Of a stretch of 64,000 nucleotides of DNA, positions 1 to 8,459 are shown one piece after another. Position 1 is the stretch's first letter; each line of letters begins with the position of its first letter. The notes below the pieces were generated by a model. The model was given only the letters and a program-made list of their open reading frames with translations, was not told the DNA's origin and ran no database searches. The stretch is taken from NCBI RefSeq assembly GCF_003119115.1, contig NZ_CP022364.1, positions 272,501 through 336,500 of the forward strand, written 5' to 3'. This DNA comes from Azospirillum sp. TSH58. GTDB lineage: Bacteria > Pseudomonadota > Alphaproteobacteria > Azospirillales > Azospirillaceae. Made by a program: the position numbers and the translations under genes.

Positions 1-292
1 GGTCCCCCGGGGGTGGCAAGCACTTTTTTCGTCCCCGGCGATTTTTCTCGCCGCCTGCTCCCAAGCTCACATGACACTCTTTTCATTGGCTGTGCCGCGA
101 CGGGGACCGCATAGTCGGACCAACGGCTGAAGGGTTCTTCAGCTTGAACGCGGCAGTAATCAATGGTTCGTTAACCAAAATCCGGTAAGGTTGCACAACG
201 GCAGAGAGTAGCCGCCAGCCGAACGCCGGGACCATCAGACACGGGTCCGACCGCCGCGATTGCGCTGAACCATTTTATAAAGGCTGACAAGC
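1..292. other. Non-coding region left of the NRPS-like gene
   Basis: No convincing gene is seen. A GC palindrome followed by a T6 run near positions 3-30 could be the terminator of a gene lying to the left. A 14-bp palindrome, TGGTTCGTTAACCA at 164-177, lies upstream of the NRPS-like gene and could be an operator, but nothing else supports this. Confidence 0.3.
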
Positions 293-3200
293 GTGACATT
301 GCTTCGCACGCCGACCTTGGTCGAAGCCCCGGGCGCCGGCCATCGTTCGTCCGAATCTTCGAACGATGCCCTCTCCTCTTCCCCTTCCTCTCTTCAAGTT
401 CCGGGCGTGCTGCGAGGCCGCGCGATGCCGGAGCTGCTTCGGGATGAGCTGCTGGCCGACATCTTCGCGGACACCGCGCGGGCCACGCCGGAGCGGACCG
501 CCATCCTGTTCGACGGGCGCCGGGTCAGCTACGGCGAACTGGAGGCCCGGGCGAACCGTGTGGCCAACGCCTTGCGCGCTCGTGGCTACGGTCCGGGAAG
601 CTTCGTCGGCCTGTGGATGACGCGGTCGCTCGACCTGCATGTGGCGCTGCTCGGTATCCTGAAGGCCGGCGCTGCCTATCTGCCCTTCGACGCCGACGCG
701 CCCGCCGAACGCGTGGCGATCAGCCTGGCCGATTGCTCCGCGCCGGCCATCCTGGTGGACGCGGTGACCGCGTCGAAGGCGGCCGGGCTCGCGGTGCCGG
801 CGCTGCGGCTGGACGATCTGGCTTCGGATGATGAACGTGCGCCCGACCTGCGCGCGGACGGCGTCACCCGCGATCATCCGGCCTACGCGATCTACACCTC
901 GGGCTCCACCGGCAAGCCCAAGGGCATCGTCATCAGCCACGCCAACATCTGCCACTATCTGCGCGCGGCCAACAGCCTGTACGGCATCACCGGCGAGGAT
1001 GTCGCCTTCCAGGGCGCCTCGGTGGCCTTCGACCTGTCGCTGGAAGAGATCTTCGTGCCCTATCTGGTCGGCGCGACGCTCTGGGTGGCGAGCCGGCAGG
1101 TGCTGGACGAGGCCGACCGGCTGGCCGACGTGCTGAACGACGCCGGAATCACGGTGCTGGACACCGTGCCGACCCTGCTCGCCATGCTGCCCAAGGATGT
1201 GCCGAGCCTGCGCGTCGTCATCCTGGGCGGCGAGGCCTGCCCGCCCGCGGTGGCCGCGCGGTGGTGCCGTCCCGGGCGGACGATCTTCAACAGCTATGGC
1301 CCGACCGAGGCGACCGTGGTCGCCACCGTGGCCGAAGTGCGTCCGGACGAGCCGGTCACCATCGGCCGGCCGATCCCGAACTACAGCTGCTATGTAGTGG
1401 ACGAGGCGATGGCGCTCGTCGCCCCCGGCACCCAGGGCGAGTTGCTGATCGGCGGGCCGGGCGTGGCGCAGGGCTATCTGGGGCGCCCGGACCTGACCGC
1501 CGAGAAGTTCATCCGCAACAGCTTCGCCATCCACGGCAACGATCCGGTGCTCTACCGCTCCGGCGACGCCGTGAGCATCGATCCGAACGGCAACCTTCTG
1601 TTCCATGGCCGCATCGACGATCAGGTGAAGATCCGCGGTTTCCGGCTGGAGCTGGGCGAGATCGAGGCCAAGCTGACCGACATGGCCGGCGTGAGCCAGG
1701 CCACCGTCGTGCTGCGCAACGACAACGGGCTGGACCGGCTGGTCGCCTTCCTGGTGCCGCAGGCCGGCGCCGCGCTGGACAAGACGGCGCTGCGCGACCA
1801 GCTGCGCGCCCAGTTGCCAAGCTACATGGTGCCGTCGCATTTCGAAGTGACGGACCGCCTGCCCCGGCTGACCTCCGGCAAGGCCGATCGCAAGGCGCTG
1901 CAGGCCGCGCCGCTGACCGACGACGCCGGCCCCGGCGAGCAGGACGAGCCGCGGACGCCGACGGAGGCCGCCCTGCTGGAGGCCGCCAAGCGCGTCTTCC
2001 CCGGTCAGTCGGTGCCGCTGGAGGCCGACTTCTTCATGGATCTGGGCGGGCATTCGCTGCTCGCCGCGCGGTTCGTCTCGGCGGTGCGGGAGACCCGGCA
2101 CCTCGACGGGCTGACGCTGCAGGATGTCTACGGCGCCCGCAGCCTGCGCGCCATGGCCGAGCGGCTGGACGCCCGCGCCCCGCGCGGCGGCACCAGCGGC
2201 GGGGCGGAGCGCAAGGACCGCTCCTTCACGCCGCCTCCCCTGCTCCGCCGCTTCCTGTGCGGCGCGGCGCAGGCGGCGGCCCTGCCCTTCATCCTGGCGC
2301 TGATGACGGCGCAGTGGCTCGGCGTCTTCGTCAGCTACATGCTGCTGTCGGGCGAGGACGCCAATTTCCTTCAGGAAATCGTCACGCTGCTCGGCGTCTA
2401 CATGGTCATCAACGCCGCCACGGTGGTGATCGCCGTCGCCGCCAAGTGGCTGGTCATCGGGCGGACGAAGCCCGGGCGCTACCCGCTGTGGGGCGCCTAC
2501 TATTACCGCTGGTGGCTGGCGCAGCGCTTCATCAGCCTCGTCCATCTGAAGTGGTTCCAGGGCTCGCCGGTCATGCGGGTCCTCTTGCGCGCGCTCGGCG
2601 CCAAGGTGGGCGACGAGACGCTGATCGGCGAGTTCGAGTCCGGGGCCATCGACCTCGTCACAATCGGCGCCGGCGCCTCGATCGGCGGCAAGGTGAAGCT
2701 GGCCAACGCGGAGGTGATCGGCAACGAGCTGGTCATCGGCGCGGTGGAGATCGGCGCCGACGCCTATGTCGGCACCTCCTGCGTCATCGGCATGGACGCG
2801 GTGGTCGGTCACGGCACGGAGCTGGCCGACCTGACCGCCCTGCCGGCCGGTGCCCGCACCGGCGCCTATGAGCGCTGGGACGGCTCGCCCGCCCGCCGCG
2901 TCGGCAGCGTCGACCGGGCGGAGCTGCCAGCCCCGGCGACCGCGGGACGGCTGCGCCGCGGGCTGAACGCCGCCTTCTACACGGCGATGCTGCTGGCCCT
3001 GCCGCCGATCTCGCTGATGCCGATCTTCCCGGCCTTCTACCTGTTCGACAATCTGGACGGGGTGCTGGGGTCGGTCTTCGGCGTCAGCTATCTCTATTAC
3101 CTGCCGCTGATCGCCTGGCCGACCGCCATGGCGCTGGTGGCCGTGACGGTCTGCATGATCGCCGCGGTGCGCTGGATCGTCCTGCCGCGCGTCGAGGCCG

Positions 3201-4408
3201 GCACCTATTCGGTGCACAGCGGCTTCTACCTGCGCAAATGGATGGTGGCGCTGTCCACCGAGGTGATGCTGGACACCCTCAGCTCGCTCTACGCCACGGT
3301 CTACATGCGGGCGTGGTACCGGCTGATGGGCGCCAAGATCGGCAAGGACGCGGAGATCTCCACCAACCTCGCCGGGCGCTACGACCTCGTGGAGATCGGC
3401 GAGAAGTGCTTCATCGCCGACGAGGTGGTGCTGGGCGACGAGGACATCCGCCGCGGCTGGATGTTCCTGAAGCCGGTGAAGACCGAGGCGCGCGTGTTCG
3501 TCGGCAACGACGCGGTGGTGCCGGCGGGGGCCAGCATCCCCACCGGCTCGCTGATCGGCATCAAGTCGAAGCCGCCCGGCAACGAGGCGATGTCCGCGGG
3601 CGAGACGTGGTTCGGCAGCCCGCCGATCAAGCTGCCGGTGCGCCAGCGCTTCGACGGGGTCGGCGCCAACTGGACCTATGAGCCGTCCAAGGCCCGCCGC
3701 CTGGGCCGCGCGGTGTTCGAGGCCTTCAGCCTGTCGATGCCGACGATGCTGTTCATCACCTTCGGCACGCTGGCGGTCGAGCTGTTCGCCCCGGCCATCC
3801 TGGAGCAGCGCTACGGCGCCTTCCTGGCGCAGTTCCTGGCGGTCAGCGTCGCCATCCCGGTGGCGATGGTGGCGGTGGTGATCCTGGTGAAGTGGCTGCT
3901 GATGGGCCGCTACACGCCGACCGTGAAGCCGATGTGGTCCTGGTGGGCCATGAAGACCGAAGCGGTGGCGGTGCTCTATTGGGGTCTGGCCGGCAAGGTG
4001 CTGCTCGACCATCTGCGCGGCACGCCGATGCTGCCCTGGGTGCTGCGCCTGTTCGGCACGAAGTTCGGCAAGGGCGTCTTCATGGACACCACCGACATCA
4101 CCGAGTTCGACTGCGTGTCGGTCGGCGACCACAGCGCGGTGAACGCCCTGTCGGCCCTGCAGACGCACCTGTACGAGGACCGCGTGATGAAGGTCGGTTG
4201 CGTGAAGGTGGGCCGCGGCGTCACCATCGGCGCCGGTTCCACCGTGTTGTACGACACCAACGTCGGCGATTACGCCCATCTCGGCCCGCTGACCCTGGTC
4301 ATGAAGGGCGAGGAGATCCCGGCGCACACCGAATGGGTCGGCGCCCCGGCGGAGCCGGTGACCGAAGGCCAAGCCGAGTTGACAGATCAGTTCAAGACCG
4401 CCGCGTAA
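293..4408 (+). CDS. Pls/PosA-type NRPS-like membrane synthetase
   Basis: The protein is 1371 aa from a GTG start; an in-frame ATG at 425 is an alternative. An adenylation domain spans roughly residues 65-540, with the ATP-binding motif YTSGSTGKPKG at 201-211, NSYGPTE at 333-339 and the catalytic Lys of SGKADRK at 530. A carrier domain follows with its phosphopantetheine Ser588 in DLGGHSLLAA. The C-terminal half has several hydrophobic segments alternating with hexapeptide-rich, left-handed beta-helix-like blocks, and no thioesterase or ordinary condensation domain. This order is that of the Pls/PosA family, whose epsilon-poly-lysine synthetase makes cationic homopolymers at the membrane. Substrate here is unproven; hand-read pocket residues suggest a basic amino acid. 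It appears monocistronic, with a hairpin after the stop. Confidence 0.85.
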   Translation: MTLLRTPTLVEAPGAGHRSSESSNDALSSSPSSLQVPGVLRGRAMPELLRDELLADIFADTARATPERTAILFDGRRVSYGELEARANRVANALRARGYGPGSFVGLWMTRSLDLHVALLGILKAGAAYLPFDADAPAERVAISLADCSAPAILVDAVTASKAAGLAVPALRLDDLASDDERAPDLRADGVTRDHPAYAIYTSGSTGKPKGIVISHANICHYLRAANSLYGITGEDVAFQGASVAFDLSLEEIFVPYLVGATLWVASRQVLDEADRLADVLNDAGITVLDTVPTLLAMLPKDVPSLRVVILGGEACPPAVAARWCRPGRTIFNSYGPTEATVVATVAEVRPDEPVTIGRPIPNYSCYVVDEAMALVAPGTQGELLIGGPGVAQGYLGRPDLTAEKFIRNSFAIHGNDPVLYRSGDAVSIDPNGNLLFHGRIDDQVKIRGFRLELGEIEAKLTDMAGVSQATVVLRNDNGLDRLVAFLVPQAGAALDKTALRDQLRAQLPSYMVPSHFEVTDRLPRLTSGKADRKALQAAPLTDDAGPGEQDEPRTPTEAALLEAAKRVFPGQSVPLEADFFMDLGGHSLLAARFVSAVRETRHLDGLTLQDVYGARSLRAMAERLDARAPRGGTSGGAERKDRSFTPPPLLRRFLCGAAQAAALPFILALMTAQWLGVFVSYMLLSGEDANFLQEIVTLLGVYMVINAATVVIAVAAKWLVIGRTKPGRYPLWGAYYYRWWLAQRFISLVHLKWFQGSPVMRVLLRALGAKVGDETLIGEFESGAIDLVTIGAGASIGGKVKLANAEVIGNELVIGAVEIGADAYVGTSCVIGMDAVVGHGTELADLTALPAGARTGAYERWDGSPARRVGSVDRAELPAPATAGRLRRGLNAAFYTAMLLALPPISLMPIFPAFYLFDNLDGVLGSVFGVSYLYYLPLIAWPTAMALVAVTVCMIAAVRWIVLPRVEAGTYSVHSGFYLRKWMVALSTEVMLDTLSSLYATVYMRAWYRLMGAKIGKDAEISTNLAGRYDLVEIGEKCFIADEVVLGDEDIRRGWMFLKPVKTEARVFVGNDAVVPAGASIPTGSLIGIKSKPPGNEAMSAGETWFGSPPIKLPVRQRFDGVGANWTYEPSKARRLGRAVFEAFSLSMPTMLFITFGTLAVELFAPAILEQRYGAFLAQFLAVSVAIPVAMVAVVILVKWLLMGRYTPTVKPMWSWWAMKTEAVAVLYWGLAGKVLLDHLRGTPMLPWVLRLFGTKFGKGVFMDTTDITEFDCVSVGDHSAVNALSALQTHLYEDRVMKVGCVKVGRGVTIGAGSTVLYDTNVGDYAHLGPLTLVMKGEEIPAHTEWVGAPAEPVTEGQAELTDQFKTAA

Positions 4409-4432
4409 GTTCTTTTTAATATTAGATTGTTT

Positions 4433-4481
4433 CGGCCCGGCATCCAGCGCTTCGGCGGTAGGTCCGGGCCGCATCGTTTTT
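4433..4481 (+). terminator. Probable terminator after the NRPS-like gene
   Basis: CGGCCCGG and CCGGGCCG form an inverted repeat with a long internal loop, followed shortly by TTTTT. It lies between the NRPS-like gene and fumarase on the same strand. Confidence 0.45.
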
Positions 4482-4647
4482 GGGGTGAGGCAACGCCCTT
4501 TCCTTATCGCCGCAGGGCGTTCCGTTCCCGTTGTGCGCCGGGCGCAGGGGTGTATAACGGTGCGCGAGCGTGGCCCTGGCCCTTTTGCGCGCTCCCGCGC
4601 GCCGCATCGGGGCCTGTGACCCAAGAAACAGGAAGGAAGCCCCCCGA

Positions 4648-6282
4648 ATGCCCGATGACATCAGCCCCGCCCGCGGCGCCGCGACGCTGTTCCCGCTGTC
4701 CAAGGACGACACGACCTACCGCAAGCTGACCTCGGATCACGTCTCGGTCGTCGAGTTCGACGGCGAACAGGTCCTGAAGGTGGAGCCGGAGGGCCTGCGC
4801 CTGCTGGCCGAGGAGGCCTTCAAGGACATCAACCACCTGCTGCGCCCCGGCCATCTCAGCCAGATCCGCGCGATCCTCGACGATCCGGAAGCCTCGCCGA
4901 ACGACAAGTTCGTGGCGCTGGACCTGCTGAAGAACGCCAACATCGCCGCCGCCGGCACCCTGCCGATGTGCCAGGACACCGGCACCGCCATCATCATGGG
5001 CAAGAAGGGCCGCCGCGTCTTCACCAAGGGCGGCGACGAGACCGCCCTGTCGGAAGGTGCCCGCGACGCCTACCTGAAGCGCAACCTGCGCTACAGCCAG
5101 CTCGCCCCGATCTCCATGTATGAGGAGAAGAACACCCGCAACAACCTGCCGGGCCAGGTCGAGATCTACGCGGAGGGCGAGGACGCCTACAAGTTCCTGT
5201 TCATGGCCAAGGGCGGCGGGTCGGCCAACAAGACTTTCCTGCACCAGGCCACCCCGTCGGTTCTGGCGCCGGACCGGCTGCTGAAGTTCCTCGAGGACAA
5301 GATCCGCTACCTCGGCACCTCGGCCTGTCCGCCCTACCACCTCGCCATCGTCATCGGCGGCCTGTCGGCGGAGCAGAATCTGAAGACGGTGAAGCTGGCC
5401 TCGGCCCGCTACCTCGACAATCTGCCGACCGAGGGCGGCGAGGACGCGCACGCCTTCCGCGACCTCGCCATGGAGGCGGAGGTGCACAAGCTGACGCAGA
5501 CCATGGGCATCGGCGCCCAGTTCGGCGGCAAGTACTTCTGCCACGACGTCCGCGTCATCCGCCTGCCGCGCCACGGCGCCTCCATGCCGATCGGCATCGG
5601 CGTGTCCTGCTCGGCCGACCGTCAGGCGGTGGGCAAGATCACCAAGGACGGCATCTTCCTGGAGCAGTTGGAGACCGATCCGGCCAAGTACCTGCCCGAG
5701 ATCACCGACGGCGATCTCGCCGGCGAGGTGGTCAAGATCGATCTGAACCAGCCGATGAGCGAGATCCTCGCCACGCTGAAGCAGTATCCGATCCGCACCC
5801 GCCTGTCGCTGACCGGCCCGCTGATCGTCGCCCGCGACCTCGCCCACGCCAAGCTGCGCGCGCGGCTGGACGCCGGCGAGCCGCTGCCAGACTATTTCAA
5901 GAACCACCCCATCTACTACGCCGGCCCGGCCAAGACGCCGGAAGGCTACGCCTCGGGCTCCTTCGGTCCGACGACCGCCGGACGCATGGACAGCTTCGTC
6001 GAGCAGTTCCAGGCGGCGGGCGGTTCGATGGTCATGCTGGCCAAGGGCAACCGCAGCCCCGAGGTGACCGCGGCCTGCAAGACGCATGGCGGCTTCTATC
6101 TCGGCTCCATCGGCGGTGCCGCGGCCCGTCTGGCCCAGGACTGCATCAAGAAGGTGGAGTGCATCGAGTATCCGGAACTCGGCATGGAAGCCATCTGGCG
6201 CATCGAGGTCGAGGACTTCCCGGCCTTCATCATCGTCGATGACAAGGGCAACGACTTCTTCAAGGAACTGAAGCTGGCCTGA
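4648..6282 (+). CDS. fumA: Class I fumarate hydratase (4Fe-4S)
   Basis: This is a 544-aa class I fumarase that interconverts fumarate and malate in the TCA cycle in the cytoplasm. The three cluster-binding cysteines are visible at Cys108 (PMCQDTGTA), Cys227 (TSACPPYH) and Cys321 (GVSCSAD), offset by three from the E. coli FumA ligands. Length matches the homodimeric FumA/FumB type, not the two-subunit archaeal type. The ATG at 4648 was chosen because AGGAAGG lies just upstream and the family alignment begins there; an upstream in-frame ATG at 4570 would add a GC-rich, unconserved extension. A cloverleaf-like palindrome follows the gene. Confidence 0.95.
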   Translation: MPDDISPARGAATLFPLSKDDTTYRKLTSDHVSVVEFDGEQVLKVEPEGLRLLAEEAFKDINHLLRPGHLSQIRAILDDPEASPNDKFVALDLLKNANIAAAGTLPMCQDTGTAIIMGKKGRRVFTKGGDETALSEGARDAYLKRNLRYSQLAPISMYEEKNTRNNLPGQVEIYAEGEDAYKFLFMAKGGGSANKTFLHQATPSVLAPDRLLKFLEDKIRYLGTSACPPYHLAIVIGGLSAEQNLKTVKLASARYLDNLPTEGGEDAHAFRDLAMEAEVHKLTQTMGIGAQFGGKYFCHDVRVIRLPRHGASMPIGIGVSCSADRQAVGKITKDGIFLEQLETDPAKYLPEITDGDLAGEVVKIDLNQPMSEILATLKQYPIRTRLSLTGPLIVARDLAHAKLRARLDAGEPLPDYFKNHPIYYAGPAKTPEGYASGSFGPTTAGRMDSFVEQFQAAGGSMVMLAKGNRSPEVTAACKTHGGFYLGSIGGAAARLAQDCIKKVECIEYPELGMEAIWRIEVEDFPAFIIVDDKGNDFFKELKLA

Positions 6283-6294
6283 CGCCCGTTCTTC

Positions 6295-6392
6295 CCCTGT
6301 CCCTCCCCTGCGTCAGCTCTCGCGCAAACTGAGGGTTTGCGCGGACGCGGCAGGCGGACCGACGGTCCGCCGAGAGCGGGAGAGGGACAGGG
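6295..6392. repeat. 98-bp cloverleaf-like palindromic element
   Basis: An outer perfect 11-bp stem pairs CCCTGTCCCTC (6295-6305) with GAGGGACAGGG (6382-6392). Inside it a 7-bp stem pairs GCTCTCG (6316-6322) with CGAGAGC (6371-6377). Two 8-bp hairpins fill the centre: GCGCAAAC/GTTTGCGC (6322-6329/6335-6342) and GGCGGACC/GGTCCGCC (6353-6360/6364-6371). The whole could fold as a three-way or four-way junction in DNA or RNA. It looks like a dispersed intergenic repeat and may also end fumA transcripts. Confidence 0.7.
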
Positions 6393-6425
6393 AGGAGACA
6401 ATTGTCTGCAATGCGAGGACCCGCC

Positions 6426-6776
6426 ATGGCCGATGACCTGACCGCCAAGATCGCCGACGCCCAGCGCCGCGCCCTGTTCGCCGCCGAGGTCATCGTGAAC
6501 CGGCGACTGCATGATTTCTCGATGCGCCATCAGACGCACTACGCCAACGACGTGGCAGAGGAGCGCAAGGCCATCGAGAAGGAAATCCGCGCCATCCGCC
6601 GCCGCGTTCCGGCCGCTCCGCTGGTGACGGACGCGTTGGTGGCCCAGGTCGCGGGCGACGTCCACCCGCCGGAATCGGTCCGGGCGGTGCTGCTGGCGCT
6701 GGCCGCCATCCGGCCCGACGTTCTGACAACGGTTGACGAAGCCGCCCTCAACCCCGAAGAGGATGAGGAAGACTGA
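6426..6776 (+). CDS. Small uncharacterised protein
   Basis: This 116-aa protein is not recognised. It is soluble and mostly helical, with charged stretches such as EERKAIEKEIRAIRRR and an acidic tail ending EEDEED. No signal peptide, membrane segment or metal motif is visible. The ATG at 6426 is preferred to an in-frame ATG at 6402. It sits between the palindrome and the pseudouridine synthase, 22 bp upstream of the latter on the same strand, so the two may be co-transcribed. Codon use resembles neighbouring genes, which supports a real gene. Confidence 0.6.
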   Translation: MADDLTAKIADAQRRALFAAEVIVNRRLHDFSMRHQTHYANDVAEERKAIEKEIRAIRRRVPAAPLVTDALVAQVAGDVHPPESVRAVLLALAAIRPDVLTTVDEAALNPEEDEED

Positions 6777-6798
6777 CCGACTCGTCCGTTAAGGCACC

Positions 6799-7488
6799 AT
6801 GACACCCGAACAAATCCAGGCCCGCGTCCTCTACCGCGACGGGCTGATGCTCATCATCGACAAGCCCGCCGGCCTACCCGTCCACGCCGGACCGGGCGGC
6901 GGCCCGAATCTGGAGCGCCATTTCGACGCCCTGCGCTTCGGCTTTCCGAAGCCGCCGGGGCTCGCGCACCGGCTGGACCGCGACACCTCCGGCTGCCTGA
7001 TCCTTGGGCGGCATCCCAAGGCCCTGCGCAAGCTGGGCAAGCTGTTCCAGGACGGCAAGGTCGACAAGACCTATTGGGCGGTCGTCGCCGGCACCCCGCC
7101 GGAGGAGCAGGGGCGCATCGAGCTGCCTTTGAAGAAGGTCACCAACAAGACCGGTGGCTGGCGCATCGTCGTGGCCGACGACGGGCAGAGCGCCGTCACC
7201 GACTACCGGGTCCTGGGCCGCGGCGACGGCATGACGTGGCTGGAGTTGAAGCCCCACACCGGGCGCACGCACCAGATCCGCGTGCATTGCGCCACGGCGC
7301 TGGGCTGTCCGCTGCTCGGCGATCCGCAATATGGCGGGCCGGATGGGCATCCGCTGCACCTGCAGTCGCGGGCCATATCCCTGCCCCTCTACCCCTCCCG
7401 CGAGGCGGTCGGCGCGGTGGCGCCGGTTCCGCCCCACATGCGCGCGGCGCTGGCCGCCTGCGGCTTTCACGGAGACGGCCCGGCCTGA
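6799..7488 (+). CDS. RluA-family RNA pseudouridine synthase
   Basis: This 229-aa enzyme isomerises uridine to pseudouridine in rRNA or tRNA. The family signature HRLDRDTSG is at residues 57-65, with catalytic Asp60. Later motifs KTYWAVV and GRTHQIRVH are also typical. It has no S4 domain, so it is a short RluA/TruC-like member. Its exact RNA target cannot be told from sequence. AAGG lies a few bases before the ATG. It is convergent with the DUF4383 gene, with only 19 bp between the stops. Confidence 0.88.
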   Translation: MTPEQIQARVLYRDGLMLIIDKPAGLPVHAGPGGGPNLERHFDALRFGFPKPPGLAHRLDRDTSGCLILGRHPKALRKLGKLFQDGKVDKTYWAVVAGTPPEEQGRIELPLKKVTNKTGGWRIVVADDGQSAVTDYRVLGRGDGMTWLELKPHTGRTHQIRVHCATALGCPLLGDPQYGGPDGHPLHLQSRAISLPLYPSREAVGAVAPVPPHMRAALAACGFHGDGPA

Positions 7489-7507
7489 CGGTCGGGCCAG
7501 CGGGCCG

Positions 7508-7948
7508 TTACGCCCGCCACTCGGCGCGCTTCTCCGTGCCGACCTCCGTCTCATGCACCATGAAGCCGACGTAGCCGGCCACGATCGCGAGGACGGCGTG
7601 CAGCCAGATGTCGTTGCCGTGCAGCGGCACCAGCCCGAACAGCGTGTTCAGACCCGGGATGAAGCCAAGAACGGTCAGCACGGCGTAGGCCACGGCCACG
7701 CTGCGCAGATAGCTGCGCGAGGCCAGACGGCTGGAGAAGTAGGCGAAGAAGCCCCACAGGCCGAACAGGAGATGCACGATGTTGTGCAACAGATTCACCG
7801 GGAACAGCCCGAGCAGATAGCCGTGGAAGGATTCGACGGCGAGGGTCATGCCCTCCGGAGGCGGGGACAGGAAGGTCGGAATGAAGCCTAAAATGCCGAT
7901 GGCCGTAAAAGCCGCGGCATAGACCAGTGTTACGTTGCGCCACCACAT
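7508..7948 (-). CDS. DUF4383-family membrane protein
   Basis: This 146-aa protein has about four hydrophobic segments (near residues 8-26, 45-70, 85-103 and 115-130). The motif LLHNIVHLLFGLWG matches DUF4383, a family of unknown function found in actinobacteria and alphaproteobacteria. It should lie in the cytoplasmic membrane. GGAGA precedes the ATG. A GGAAC-N17-TGTT element 40-70 bp upstream suggests control by an ECF general-stress sigma factor. Confidence 0.75.
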   Translation of the reverse strand: MWWRNVTLVYAAAFTAIGILGFIPTFLSPPPEGMTLAVESFHGYLLGLFPVNLLHNIVHLLFGLWGFFAYFSSRLASRSYLRSVAVAYAVLTVLGFIPGLNTLFGLVPLHGNDIWLHAVLAIVAGYVGFMVHETEVGTEKRAEWRA

Positions 7949-7989
7949 GTGCGTCTCCGTTGGCCGACAGGGGAAGAAACCGTCTTACC

Positions 7990-8015
7990 AACAGAGGCTA
8001 TGGAAACAGCGTTCC
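7990..8015 (-). promoter_or_regulatory. Candidate ECF (EcfG-type) promoter for the DUF4383 gene
   Basis: On the - strand GGAAC (8011-8015) is followed after 17 bp by TGTT (7990-7993). Alphaproteobacterial general-stress promoters have the form GGAAC-N16/17-CGTT. A transcript would have a leader of about 35 nt before the ATG at 7948. The match is by eye only. Confidence 0.45.
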
Positions 8016-8020
8016 CTGGC

Positions 8021-8308
8021 TCAGGCGGCAACCGGCTCCATGGTCACCGCTTTGACCGGGCACACGGCCGCGCAGTCGCCGCAGCCGGTGCATCCCCCCT
8101 CCTCGACGATCGGCAGCCAGCGCCCGCGCCCCAGCGGACGGAAACGGATCGCGCCGTGGTCGCAATGGTCGCCGCACATCCGGCAGTCGGTCCCGGTGTA
8201 GGACAGGCACGCCGCGCCGATGCGCGCCTCCAGCGCCTGGGGCGCCTCGGACGGACGGCTCTCGGACCGGAGGCGGCCCCGGAACAGATCCGCGCGACTG
8301 ATCGCCAT
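8021..8308 (-). CDS. 4Fe-4S ferredoxin-type protein, NapF-like
   Basis: This 95-aa protein has two cysteine clusters: CRMCGDHC in the middle and CTGCGDCAAVCPVKA near the C-terminus. The second is a canonical 4Fe-4S motif; the first lacks the distal Cys-Pro and resembles the odd cluster motif of NapF. It would carry electrons or assist maturation of an oxidoreductase, but no nap genes lie in this window. The start at 8308 has a strong GGAGG Shine-Dalgarno sequence; the longer open frame upstream overlaps the divergent kinase promoter region. Shorter than E. coli NapF (about 164 aa). Confidence 0.75.
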   Translation of the reverse strand: MAISRADLFRGRLRSESRPSEAPQALEARIGAACLSYTGTDCRMCGDHCDHGAIRFRPLGRGRWLPIVEEGGCTGCGDCAAVCPVKAVTMEPVAA

Positions 8309-8459
8309 GATGGCTTCCCTCCTCCCGGCTTTTCCTTTTCCGTCGCCCTGCCCTTGCTGCATTCGCGAATGCCGGGCATCGGCGATGGCGGTACAGTGAT
8401 GCTTCGTGCACCACCCGACCTTGATCGTCGTCAAGGTCCGCACCGGAAGGACGGACGGC

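Noticed and set aside
275-4624. A 1449-codon open frame on the - strand opposite the NRPS-like gene
   Set aside because: It is a GC-rich antisense shadow with His/Arg/Gly-biased composition and no domain, while the + strand has clear NRPS motifs.
4504-6087. A 527-codon - strand frame opposite fumarase
   Set aside because: Its composition is that of an antisense shadow; the fumarase frame has all three cluster ligands.
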